64,000 nt of DNA, from NCBI GenBank assembly GCA_020744425.1, contig JAGMUV010000031.1:186001-250000 (forward strand). The letters are read 5' to 3'. The stretch comes from Dactylonectria macrodidyma. Taxonomy: Eukaryota; Ascomycota; Sordariomycetes; Hypocreales; Nectriaceae. The translations under genes and the position numbers were made by a program. How positions within the stretch are numbered: position 1 is the first letter of the stretch; each line of letters starts with the position of its first letter. Positions 1 through 9,704 of the stretch are shown in pieces. The notes under the pieces were generated by a model. The model searched no databases, was not told the origin of the DNA, and saw only the letters and a program-made list of their open reading frames with translations.

Positions 1-477
1 ATCTCCGTCTATCGCATGACCACCCTCCGTGAGGCCGTTTCAAGCGATGATCCACCCTGGGACAACGTCGGTGCCGCCATCTGGTCCGTCATCGAACTGA
101 ACTGCGCCATCATCTGCGCCTCCTTGCCCACCTTACGCCCCTTGGTAGCTAAGGTCGTCCCTGGCATGTCATCTAACCACAGCAACTATGCCAGCTACGA
201 ACGATACGGGTCCCAGTATGCTACCGGCTCCAGCTCGCAAATCCGCGCCCGCCCCACTGTCAAAGGCTCCAAGAGCAGTCCGCGAAGCATCAGCACCGAG
301 GAGCTGGCCCTCAATGACATGGACTCGAGCTTGCAGAGCGGCATGCCCACTGTGTATGTGAAAAGCAGCGGCCGGCATACAAGGCACGACTATCCCAGGC
401 ATATCATGGTGACAACAGAGACATCGGTGAACAAGCACGAGGAAATAGACAAACTATCTGTGCCGTGCGTCAAATGA
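1..477 (+). CDS. C-terminal end of a SAT4/rhodopsin-type fungal membrane protein (5' end outside window)
   Basis: The frame is open from base 1 and ends at TGA 475-477, so the upstream exons lie outside the window. The visible part has the last transmembrane stretch and the signature that closes fungal SAT4-family (rhodopsin domain, Pth11-like) proteins: a WSVIELN segment followed by SLPTLRPL. A Ser/Thr-rich cytoplasmic tail of about 100 residues follows. The family is a large group of seven-helix plasma-membrane proteins, some of which sense surfaces or ligands; the ligand here cannot be told. A LINE remnant in the opposite orientation starts within about 40 bp downstream. Two more SAT4 relatives lie in the window (13590-14933 and 27011-27894), but this copy is the most divergent and is not their direct duplicate. 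Confidence 0.75.
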   Translation: MSVYRMTTLREAVSSDDPPWDNVGAAIWSVIELNCAIICASLPTLRPLVAKVVPGMSSNHSNYASYERYGSQYATGSSSQIRARPTVKGSKSSPRSISTEELALNDMDSSLQSGMPTVYVKSSGRHTRHDYPRHIMVTTETSVNKHEEIDKLSVPCVK

Positions 478-516
478 GTCTATAAGAACGGCGACCGCGT
501 TCTTAATTTGCTTGCA

Positions 517-2965
517 CTAGGATTTTTTATTAATAGCTCTCTGGGCCTGTCTCTTCGCCTTAGGTCCCAAAGGGAAATCGTCGTTCTGCGATGGTACCCA
601 GATCATCTTGACCCTGCTGTTGCCTTTTCTCAGCCGTCGGATGTGGTTGTAGATCTCCCGGATGGTGCACTGTCCCGATTGTTGTCGCGGTCGCGCGATC
701 GCCTTCAGCGCTGACTGGCCGCTTGACAGTATGTTAAGTTTTCGGTCCCGTAGTCCGTCAGGCATGCATCGCAATGCCATCGCTATCGCCCCCAGCTCGG
801 CCGTGTAGGGGTTCTGGTCGTCTCGCGAGCCGAGAGTGACCGAGTACCTGGCCACGACCCTATTCTCTTGCCCTGCTGCTTTGTGGCTGATGATGCCTCC
901 CATGCCCACCATTCCTCCTCTGTCCGAAGCGCTGGTCGTGATAGTGATATCTTCGGCACTATTGGCTGCTGCTATCGCCATCTTCCGCTCTACCTCGCAC
1001 ACCAACGACACGCGGGCGTGCCACGTGTCAAGCTCCGGAGACCTTCGCTTACTGTTGGAAGATTTCAAGGGCAAGGATCACAACCACCGTGAATAGCTTC
1101 ACGGTCAGCGTGAACGCTACACCATCACTAACGACAGGCAACAGCCTGGTGCCTATGAGATCGGCAGACTGAACACAGGTATAAGAGACCGACTTTCGTC
1201 GCTCCTTTTAGATAGGGAGGCTAAGGCTTTTAGTCCTCAATCTACACTGATCTTTTGTTCAATGTCTGCATTTGTGTATCGGTGCTAGGTTGACACCACG
1301 GCGGTGCTGCGTAGGCTTCAATTGTCTCCATCCGGCCGATTCCGTTCTTGCCGTGGGTCAGCGCCAATCTCTTCATCGGCGAGATGTACCTTCGACTCGT
1401 CGACACCTTGAGTGTCGCGAGCGGATGCTTCTTTGGCAGTGTGTGCACATTGATGTACAACTTCATTCCGGCCAGGGCATGTCGCTCGCGTACTGTTTGG
1501 ATGTTGGCTTCCGCTTCAGCTACTGCCCTCGCCACCATCTGGAAGGCTCCCGTGATGGCCCGCGCTCCTATTTTCTGTGCCCTGTTGAACTCTTTCAATT
1601 CCCTTTAGCCGCGCGCATGCGACCACACGACAGACGCGTAATCCATGGCTGGCGCCACGGTCGCGACGAAGAGTTGTCTGGCAGTCTGCGGCGGCAGCAT
1701 CCTGAGTTTTCTTAGACACATGGCTGCCGAGAGACCTTTAGTGGCGGCCTTGGCCATGTGTTCCTTGAACCTGAGCTTCGTGTCCATGGCCACGCCCAGG
1801 AGCTTGGCCTTCGCCTTCGGCTTGACTTCCTCACCATTGATCATGAATGGCACCTCGCTGGTACGTTCAGCTACGCGCGTGAAGTGGACAATTGTTGTCT
1901 TGTCATGCTCAAATGTCGCTCCACTGCGTTTCCCCCAGGCCAGTGCCCGGTCGATGATGGCCTGTATGCTGTCCCTGTTCGCCTCCGCCGTCGGCCCCGT
2001 GACCCAGGCCGAGTAGTCGTCGACAAACGCCATCGATCCCCCTTTCGAGTCAATTTTACTTTGTGTAAGGTCTGCGTTGAAGAACAGGAAAAGCACAGGC
2101 GAAAGCGGCGATCCCTGAGGAAGGCCGGCTTGCCTCTTGCTTTCAACCTCTGTAGTAGTCTGTCCTTGAACACGCCGTTGTAGGCGCCCTTGGTGTCGAA
2201 GCTGACTAGGCTGACCACCCTGCGGTTCCGCCACGCTTTGTGCACATGTTCTTGGAAGAGCAGCAAGGCCTGCTCTGCCGACCGCCGCTTCCTTGCCCCA
2301 AAGTGGTTTGTGAGCAGGAGCCCAAACGTCTCGGCGACGTACGAGATCCTGTCCGCTACTACTGCTTCGAGCACCTTGCCCAGCGTCGACAGCAGCGAGA
2401 TTGGTCTCCAGGCCTTTGCGACCGCGTAGTCGCCCTTGTCCGGCTTCTTGAGCGGGATGATCTTGGCGCTCCTCCACTGGTCTGGTACCTGTCCATCATT
2501 CAGTGAGATGCGGAACAGATGCATCACGCGTTCCTTGACCACCGGCCACAGTTGCTTCCACACCATCGCCGGCAGGCCGTCTTCCCCGGGTGCTTTCCAC
2601 GCCTTGGCTGCCATGACTTTCTCCTCCACCTCCTCCAATGTCAAATCCGGCATGGCCACTTCTCTCCGCCGCGGTCGTGGACCTTCGTCTTCGATGGTTG
2701 CTGGTAGCGGCGGGAAGAATGTCGTCAGCAGTTCTTCTGCCTGTTCCGCCTTGTCCTGCGTTGTCGTCCCGTCCGCCCTTTTCAGCCTGGGGATTTTGTC
2801 GCCGACCATGTCGCCACCGGGTTTGAGGTATTTGGCCGCTTGCCAGATATTGGCCCTGTCTGCGAGGAAGTCGTCCCAGTGGGCCTTCTTCTGTCTTCTG
2901 ATGGTGTCGTGGTACTCTTTGGATGCTACCCTCGCCCGGCTCTCTAGGTTTTCCTGTCTACGGCC
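517..2965 (-). mobile_element. 5'-truncated, inactivated Tad-like non-LTR retrotransposon (ORF2 remnant)
   Basis: On the minus strand, from 2965 downwards, this encodes a LINE ORF2 without its endonuclease: a linker (ADRANIWQAAKYL), the reverse-transcriptase fingers and palm (KAWRPISLLS, then QAGLPQGSPLSP) with the catalytic FVDD box near 2010-2035, a thumb region and a C-terminal RNase H domain at 517-1074 (AELGAIAMAL, WVPSQNDD). This order is typical of the Tad1 clade. It is dead: about 30 residues between the LLQRLKARG segment and QAGLPQGS are lost with a frame change near 2150, there is a TAA after VVWSHARG, and the frame changes again before RNase H. It is cut at 2965, where telomeric repeats begin. 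An AT-rich tail lies at about 505-535, just after the end of the neighbouring gene. Confidence 0.85.
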
Positions 2966-2990
2966 AGGGTTAGGGTTAGGGTTAGGGTTT
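2966..2990 (+). repeat. Interstitial telomeric repeat (about four TTAGGG units)
   Basis: Four perfect AGGGTT units plus one T sit exactly between the truncated 5' end of the LINE (to 2965) and a chromodomain that starts mid-domain (from 2992). TTAGGG is the telomere repeat of most filamentous ascomycetes. Its position at a junction of two cut elements suggests capture of telomeric DNA during break repair, or an old healed or fused chromosome end. Confidence 0.85.
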
Positions 2991-2991
2991 A

Positions 2992-3249
2992 GACTGGGTC
3001 GGACACGACCCCGACGATGAATGGTACCCTGCCGAAAACTTCAAGAACGCACCGATGCGACTGAAGGAGTTCCATGAGGAATACCCGGAGGCACCTGGGC
3101 CACCGAAGCGATTACAGGCCTGGGTCGACGCAGCTGCTGCGGATACGGACGTACCGGAGCACCCTGACGATAATCAACCGATCAAACTGGGCCGGTGGCC
3201 CAAGAAAGCACGACGGAAACGGAGAGTCTTCGTCATCTGGCGATCGTGA
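2992..3249 (+). pseudogene. Chromodomain end of a Ty3/gypsy chromovirus polyprotein
   Basis: The frame opens abruptly in the middle of a chromodomain (DWVGHDPDDEWYPAENFKNA). It continues with the FHEEYPEAPGPPKRLQAW tail usual in fungal chromoviruses and ends at TGA 3247-3249. The N-terminal part of the chromodomain, integrase, RNase H, reverse transcriptase and gag are all missing upstream of the telomeric repeat. Chromodomains of these integrases steer insertion toward methylated-histone chromatin. The polypurine tract and a 3' LTR follow within 60 bp in the correct order, which confirms that this is the 3' end of an LTR retrotransposon. Confidence 0.8.
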
Positions 3250-3291
3250 GGATTTGACAACTTGCGCTCACGCGGCCGTTTTGAGCCCCTT

Positions 3292-3500
3292 GAAGAGGGG
3301 GGTGATGTGACGGGAGCGTCTGGAGTGCTGGACCCAGGGTGGGGTCGATACGTAACTAGGACGCACGGGGCAGGCCGCAGGGACTATTAACGCGTCCACG
3401 CGTCTACGCGCCTGCCCGCTTTCTCTCTTTCCTCTTCATCGTAGTATTCTCGCAATACAGTGGCATTACCTCTTGAGTTGATCTCATCTGGCCCGTGACA
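3292..3500 (+). repeat. Polypurine tract and 3' LTR of the Ty3/gypsy remnant
   Basis: A purine run (GAAGAGGGGGG, 3292-3302) precedes an LTR of 195 bp, 3306-3500, that begins TGTGACGGG and ends CCCGTGACA. The edges form an imperfect inverted repeat with the expected TG...CA ends. A MULE coding remnant starts directly at 3501, so the retroelement seems to have inserted into it. No second LTR is present in the window. Confidence 0.7.
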
Positions 3501-4080
3501 ATCCCTCTCCGTATAATTGGTCAACCAGCGCTTGGATACTGCTTTGCCCTTCGCGTAGATCTCTCCTGGTTGCCGCAATTCGGTTATAGACGTCTTGCTG
3601 AGTCGCGAGGCTATCGGAATTGTTATGGAGGTAGGTTCTGATATCTCGAGGAGCAGTACCAGCGGTCGTCAGATTTGAAATAATGGCAGCATCTCTCTCG
3701 TTAAGCTGGCGATGCGCCGGGTGTGCAGACGCATCTTCACTCGGTGGGTGATTGTGCTGGGCACACTCCTTGTCTGGTCGATGGCTTAGGACCCATGTAC
3801 TTCCATCCAGTGACTGTTTGGCCAGTACTGAGAACTTGCATCCGGTTCTCCGGCTACAAGTGCGGCGTTTTCGTTCGATAGATGTACTCGGTGGCGGCTT
3901 ATTCCGATCGCATGCAAACACGACTTTGATTCGACCGTTTGGGGTCTTCGTGGATTTTCCCGTCGTGAATGCATAACCTCGAGGTTTCGCCCAAGAATTG
4001 ATGGCTGTGAGCAGAGATTCGCGTGATTCATATATGCCCTCCGGCGGCAGGGCATCATCAACAAATGTCGTCTGATCCAT
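3501..4080 (-). pseudogene. N-terminal fragment of a Mutator-like (MULE) transposase
   Basis: From an ATG at 4078-4080 the minus strand encodes about 190 residues that match the start of fungal MULE transposases. There is a FAR1/WRKY-GCM1-like zinc-binding region with the block GYAFTTGKSTKTPNGRIKVV, a Cys at FACDR, then RRTGCKFSV and an HNHPP motif, followed by a helical linker ending RREGQSSIQALVDQLYGEGL with minor variation. The catalytic core is absent because the frame runs into the gypsy LTR at 3500. The same domain order is seen in the longer MULE at 18169-19503. Confidence 0.75.
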
Positions 4081-4183
4081 TGTTTTTCCTGGACCTGAGG
4101 TGTTTGTCGCGGTTTAGGTTACAGTTGCAGAGCGCGTGTTGCCTGTTGCATGGGCCAATGGGACGCCGGGCAGTTTGTGGGTG

Positions 4184-4225
4184 GCGCGCCCGGGCGCGCA
4201 ATTTTATTTGGGCGCCCGGGCGCCC
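4184..4225. repeat. Twin 16-bp GC palindromes
   Basis: Two perfect 16-bp palindromes, GCGCGCCCGGGCGCGC (4184-4199) and GGGCGCCCGGGCGCCC (4210-4225), share the core GCCCGGGC and are separated by ten AT-rich bases. They lie about 105-145 bp upstream of the MULE start codon, so they may belong to its terminal region or promoter. No known site was recognised. Confidence 0.6.
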
Positions 4226-4603
4226 ATGTATTGGCCGCCTTGCAAGAACCTTGGCTACTTCCTTCATCCTAGTCTGCGAAGGGTAAATGCTCACGACTAT
4301 CAGTACATTTGGAAATAGCTAAATTAACTGACAAAAAGTATCTGCCATCTTTCTCAGCGTGATGGGAGATGTCGCAAACCAGTATTGCTCGATTGGACAT
4401 AATTTCACATTCTATCCAAATGCCTAGAGCATGCTACCAATATCAAACACGAATACGAGGTTCCTATACCGACTAGGAGTACCTCCAGGCGGAAGGGGTG
4501 CTCCCTGGTACCTTTGGCCTGTCCGAAATTCTTTGATCTTACCCCATCTCGTTTCCTTCCTGGTTCCCTGCATGGTTACCCACCGGCCTGGGTTCTCGCC
4601 TAG

Positions 4604-4716
4604 CTCCTCGCTTAGTTTTCCGCCTAGTTTTCCGCCTTCGTCTCCGCCGCGTGTCCCGCCTTGTTCTCCGCCTTGTTTCCCGCCTAGTTTTCCGCCCTGT
4701 TTCCCGCCTAGCTTGC
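4604..4716. repeat. Degenerate 12-bp minisatellite
   Basis: Variants of a 12-base unit (CCTAGTTTTCCG and close relatives such as CCTTGTTTCCCG) run in tandem for roughly nine copies. Read on the minus strand the units encode a GGKLGGKQ-like pattern, which is why open frames appear on both strands. I do not regard these frames as genes. Confidence 0.6.
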
Positions 4717-4774
4717 AGCTCTCCATACCTGTATTTTGAGGGAAAGGTGAGCTCGTCTTAAATTCACGATAGGG

Positions 4775-5041
4775 TGTTGGGATATCAATCGCTCCTAAGG
4801 CGGTCTACCCCACGGAGCCGGCGATCGTGGATACCCGCAAGATTACCTATCATTCCCCACACTATATATAGCATTTGCGAAACTTAGACAGAGTTAGGAC
4901 TTCCTTTCATCAGTCCGAGCGGTCGGTTTACCCTCGTATCCTACTACTTCCGCGGATATCTTCCTTATTCCAGCTCGCATCTACTAACTCGACCGCCTCC
5001 TCAACTGCAAACGGGTCGCAAGTTGGAGTCGGGTCATTACA
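4775..5041 (+). repeat. Possible solo LTR relic (copia-like ends)
   Basis: The segment starts TGTTGGGATATC and ends GGGTCATTACA, as many copia LTRs do. It has a TATATATA box near 4863-4870 followed by a pyrimidine-rich stretch, which looks like an LTR promoter and leader. No matching 5-bp target duplication was found next to these ends (TAGGG against TACCG), so the call is tentative. Confidence 0.35.
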
Positions 5042-5195
5042 TACCGATGTGTAGAGAGAGCTAGAACTTGGGTCAGTGATCCTCATAGTGCTGCTAAAAT
5101 GCTCTTAACAGGGCCATATCCCAGCGTTGAAACAGCATCCTTAGCCGAGTAGTAGCAGACTCATTAGTCACATGATCACATCTTTGTTTCCCACG

Positions 5196-5572
5196 ATGCC
5201 TCGTCTAATTATTTGTCTCATAGGACTCTCTATGGTTGCTAATTGCTGCACGGCCATTATTATTCCCAAGCCTCCGAACCCTGAACCCATCGAAGTTGTC
5301 GAGCTTCCCCTGCCACCTGCCATAGCTAACACAGCGGAGGGCGCTTGTAACCGAAAAGCGAACGCCAAACGTACTGGTTGCATTCGCCAGGACCTGAATG
5401 AGTTTCAGGCAGGGAATTCACACCTGATGGCGACCACGTCATCGTGAATGTCGAGTTTGTCGGAGCCCCTGCGGCCCCCGACCCGGCTAGCATCTACACT
5501 GGCGAACAGGTTATCCTCGTCAAAGCCAACGGAAAGACATTCAGCAACGGCGACGCTTGGAAGTGTCTTAGA
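5196..5572 (+). pseudogene. 5' fragment of a secreted-protein gene, saponin-hydrolase-like, cut by a hAT element
   Basis: The ATG at 5196 starts a clear signal peptide (MPRLIICLIGLSMVANCCTA), followed by PEPIEVVELPLPP and EGAC. After a one-base frameshift near 5410 the frame continues with TPDGDHVIVNVEFVGAPAAP and DPASIYTGEQVILVKANG, up to WKCL at about 5567. This pattern recalls the N-terminus of fungal secreted saponin hydrolases, enzymes that remove sugars from plant saponins. That assignment is from memory and only moderately sure. The rest of the gene is missing because the hAT terminal repeat begins at 5573, and the right flank of the hAT does not resume it. An in-frame ATG at 5172 is also possible. 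Confidence 0.45.
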
Positions 5573-8500
5573 CAGCGTTCTACATAAGTAAAGTAAGTAA
5601 AATTTTCTGGCTTACTTACTTACTTACTAACGATATCCATACTTACTTGCCACCCCGAACTACTTACTTACTTTACTTACTTACTTGCAAGTAAAGTGGA
5701 ACCATTTACAATAGCCAATCCTCTTACAGCATTGCGTCCTGATGCCCCCTTGGTTTTGCCCAGGAAATCGCACCAGTACGAGCCCAGTTTCGGAGGCATT
5801 GCAATGCCTCCACAGTAACCCAGTGCAGGGCGTTCCTTTGTGAAGATATGGTGAGCTTTGCGGCACTGAAAACACGTTCATTCTCGCTGGACATGGCTGA
5901 GATCGAAAGTAAGTCCATTGCCATATTGAATAACCGTGGGAACTGAGTCTTGCGGCCAAGCCACCACTGGAGCAATTGCTCTTCTTTGAAGTCTTCCTCT
6001 GGAACCATTTGTAGGATAGGTTGATCTCATCCGGAGCTTCTTTCCTGGCCTTCTTGGGGAAATTTGCAGTGCGCAACAATAACTTTGATCCATGAAATGC
6101 CGGAGGGGAGTCTGGAGACACTGGTGCCTGATTACCTTGAGCGTAGTGCCTATCAAAGTAATCTCTGAAGTCCCGAAGGATCGAGTCTACTTGGTTCGGT
6201 AGCCTAAGCTGCAGGAACCCAATGCCGTATCCTGGGTGTAATATCATAGCTGCCCAGTAAACAACGCTCCGCTCCATCAAATTGCGGTATTTGTCGAGCT
6301 TTGACATTGCATACTTGATCGAGTGTTGTATGAAATGTAGCCCATCGTCGGACAACTCGAAGGGCTCAGGATCTGGGTCGTTGTCTTCGAATTGTACCGA
6401 GATCTCTGCTTGGTATAGTGGAGAACTCGGTTCTCTGCTGGTAGTCGATTCCATGGTTGAATATCTGCCCCGGGTAGATACGCCAGTGTCCTGTTGCAGC
6501 CCTCCCTGTTGCTCTCTCTCTCTGCCATCAGTAGGCGCAGCAACTATGATACAATCAAGTACTGGCTCTTCGAGAGTGATCCTCGGCGCCCGATACGGCG
6601 CAGGGATAAGGTTGGAAGAATACCGCTGTCGCATTTCAGATAGGTGGTCCTTCAAGAGATACATGGTGGGAAGTACCTCTGCAAATCTAGGAGTGCGACC
6701 CTCAAAGTGCTTGGTATACGTGAGGTAAGGCTGTAGGATTTCGATGATCTCGGCGAGTACTACCCAGTCTTCACTGCTAAGAACGTCCTTGGCGGAGACC
6801 CTTTTTTCTTCCTTGGGGTCAAGAAGACTAATCTTGCAAAAGACATCGATAATATCCCGAAGTCTGAGCGCACAATGGACCATCAAATAGACAGAATTCC
6901 ATCGCGTATCATTATCTGCCTTGACCATCAAGCCTTTGAGAGTGTCGTCGACAAACCATACTCCCAATTCGGCCATGATTGATTGATCGATCTTGCCACT
7001 CGTGATGGATAGGAAAGCTCCCTACGCTGAGGGTTTCTTCTGATCCAGTGGACCAGATTATGGAGTTTTCCAATAGGGCCTCTTTTTCTCCATTCACAGA
7101 GTAATTCGCGTTCTTTCTTCTGGTCTTTCTCCGCAATGTGACTGTCGAATATGTCACTAGAATCGCCCTCTAAGAAGGCCTTTGCCGATAGGTTGAGGAT
7201 ATGACCAACACAGCGGATTCGCCGCTCGCTCTCCAAAATCTCAAGCTCAGTAGTACTTGCCCGGGGGTTGAACATCTTAAGCAAAGCCCGGACACAAGTA
7301 TCGCATGGATCAGCGTTATCTGCTGTGAAGAACCCAATCTTCTTTTCCAAGCCGTATTTCTGGATGACCTTAGCCATCAAGATGGCCTGATTTTCGCCAC
7401 CGTGACTGCCAGAGAGCTTCTCTAGGCTGAAAAGGCGGAATTGTGGTGTCCCGGCTATGTCAACATAGTACGCTATCCCCGAAAGGATAGCAATACCATT
7501 AGGCGAAGTCCACATGTCAAAAGGAGGTATGAACATTCGACAAGGCTTTATTCATCTCATCCTTTAACGTCCTCGTGTATTCTTCGAATTCTTGTATTAT
7601 CCACCTTCTTACGGTGTTTCCCGACGTCGGCAGAACTTCGATAACAAACTCGTCATCTAGGAAGGCAAGAAGCTGTCGAAATAGCTTGTGTTCAACGCCG
7701 TGCAGAGGGATATTGGCATCCGTAATCCAGCCGAGAAGAAGCCGCTTGAAGATGTCTGCTCTACTCTCAACGATCAGCGGCCTTCTTTTGGCGGCTCTCT
7801 TTTGCATATCAGGGACCGATGCAGAGGATGACGGAGCCGGAGATGTTCTATTCGACGATTCGGGCTCTGAATCAGGACCGTTGTCGTGTGCAGTAGATGC
7901 CTTATATATATGATGGTCGTTGTTCAAGTGGTAGATCGGGGAGGTAGTTGCCTTAGCCTCCAATATCTTAACCTGGTTCCGTGCGTAACATAGACCACAA
8001 ACCCAGTATCGGCCACCTGCTTTGCCGTCGTCGCTAAGCCTGATGACGTATTTGCCGTACCGAAGGATCCACGAAAGGCTTTTCCTTCGCTTTTTGTGTA
8101 TCCAATCCTCTAGGACATATCGGAGACCGTCGATGTATAGCGAAGGGAGTGAAGAAGGTTGAGCGACGTCGAGATGCTCAGGTCGAACGGTCGCCAGTTG
8201 GCTCGCTACGCTTCTCGTGCGCCGAAGGTTTGAAAGGGCACCATTGCCAGCCACGGACTGGGTCGTCTCGAAGGACGAGGACGAGGAAGTTCCCACACTG
8301 GATTCTTTGTCAGGCATCTCGAAAATAGAGCGAAATACGGTATCCAGGTTCGGGGATATCAGCTGCGTCACTGCACGGTCGCGTTGCTGCAGCAGATTGT
8401 TGCGTGATAAGGACCAACTGTGGGAAGGAATCCTATCAGACAATTGGCTCAACAGGGATCAGAGATGGCACCAGTCAATTGATGAGAAATATCTCAGGAA

Positions 8501-8800
8501 CAAAAGAAATTGAACAGCCATGTGTTCAGGTACGGCTATTTAAGCTCATGTCGTTAGGATTGGAGCCCTTGATGCGACAAGCCGGATGTGAAACCGGATA
8601 CATGACCCCGATCTATGGGCCGCGTTTCACATCCGATCGCACGGCGCTTCCGTTTTGCCCCACTTACTTGGATCTTACTTACTTACTTGCTTCTTGGAGG
8701 CTTTACTTACTTACTTGGCTGCGGGGCTTACTTAATTACTTATTACTTACTTACTTACTTGGTTACTTACTTGCAATTACTTTACTTATGTCGAACGCTG
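5573..8800 (-). mobile_element. hAT transposon with intact terminal inverted repeats
   Basis: The ends are inverted repeats of 24 bp with one mismatch: left 5573-5596 begins CAGCGTTCTACATAAGTAAA, and right 8777-8800, read in reverse, begins CAGCGTTCGACATAAGTAAA. Inside each end lie clusters of ACTTACTT motifs (5600-5690 and 8660-8785), which look like the subterminal transposase-binding repeats of hAT elements. Length is 3228 bp with one minus-strand transposase. The expected 8-bp target duplication is missing: the left flank is GTCTTAGA and the right flank CGGTAGGT. The left flank is a secreted-protein gene and the right flank a pogo element. Confidence 0.8.
5715..8452 (-). pseudogene. hAT transposase with three frameshifts
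   Basis: The minus-strand product starts at 8452. It has a BED-type zinc finger (WVCGLCYAR with His about 30 residues later), the hAT RNase-H-like core (SFDMWTSPNG at about 7510, FFTADNADPCDT, CVGHILNLSAKAF, KRGPIGKLHN, DNDTRWNS) and the C-terminal dimerisation block (MDLLSISAMSSENERVFSAA) near 5870-5900. Three single-base frame changes break it: an extra T near 7523 before DMWTSP, a lost base near 7030 after RRNPQRRE, and another near 6008 before EEDFKEEQLLQWW. No intron consensus explains them, so the copy cannot make the enzyme, although its terminal repeats are intact. Confidence 0.8.
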
Positions 8801-9579
8801 CGGTAGGTAAGGTCAGCTTCATTATGGCTTATGCCAAAGCCAGCGAAGTGGGCATGACGAAGAAAAACATACTCTCAGGCTGGAAAGTGACTGGAAACTG
8901 GCCAATTTCTCGACGTAAGGCCCTCATACATCCTGAGATTCAACCAGACAAGAAGGAAACGACGCTCGCATTAGACGGCCACAGGGACGGGCAGGTCGAC
9001 TCTGATAATACGCCAAAGACCAGCCGTCATATCAGGGATCTAGGAAAGAACAAGAGCCCTTCAACCAGAAGACGGTATTCTGTGATATCGAAAGGGTTTG
9101 AAGCCCAAGAGTCAAAGATCGCCTCCCTAAGCGCAAGAATCACTAGTCTGGAGGAGGAAGTCGGCCGGTTGAGTAGAGGCAAGAAGAGAAAGGCGATACC
9201 AAACCCCAACAAGAAGTTCATGGCATTGGCCGAAGCTCTTGGGGCTGGCGAAGCTATTTCTAACCCAATCCAGGCAACTGAAGAGGCAGAGGCTGTTGAG
9301 GATATGATCGAGGTGGGAGGAGTGGAAGAGGATAAGGGTTCAAATTCGGAGGCGGAAGAGTTACCTGTCGCACGCACCCGCGCAGGCCGCGCAGTTAAAA
9401 TACCAAGAGAATATTAAAATACATTCGATTCTAAACTGAGAAATAGGAATCCATTTGTTTTTCGTATTTTTGGTGACTCTTTGTGAGGGGGTTGAAAAAT
9501 GGAAGTTTGTATGGGGAAACCTTTTTTTTGCTTACAGGTACCGGTAGGTGGGTGTTACCCGTGGGTGGGTACTGCATGG
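8801..9579 (+). mobile_element. 3' half of a pogo/Fot1-type transposon
   Basis: Reading from the hAT end, the frame to TAA 9415-9417 gives the C-terminus of a DDE_1 transposase: KVSFIMAYAKAS, GWKVTGNWPISRRKALIHPE, a coiled coil (about 9090-9180) and a basic KKRKAIPNPNKK patch. The element ends at 9579 in a long terminal repeat; in reverse it begins CCATGCAGTACCCACCCACG, and TA follows at 9580-9581. The same terminal repeat opens the element at 20454. The 5' half is absent because the hAT element joins at 8800. Confidence 0.75.
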
Positions 9580-9581
9580 TA

Positions 9582-9704
9582 TCTATTTCATCATGGTCGA
9601 ATTAGATTCTGCCGCTGAGTTGCCCGTAGCGAAGACTCGTCTGCGCCGACTTGGTTGCCTTTAGGGCCCTACTCCCCTGCGTACTCACATGGTAGGTACG
9701 GTAT
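9582..9704. other. Short gap with a possible second pogo C-terminal scrap
   Basis: A short plus-strand frame near 9593-9663 reads ELPVAKTRLRR, similar to the ELPVARTRAGR end of the neighbouring pogo transposase. It may be a fragment of another copy. Nothing else was recognised before the acetyltransferase remnant. Confidence 0.3.

Noticed and set aside
4431..4739. Proline-rich protein encoded by the minisatellite
   Set aside because: The frame is a by-product of a 12-bp tandem repeat and exists on both strands.
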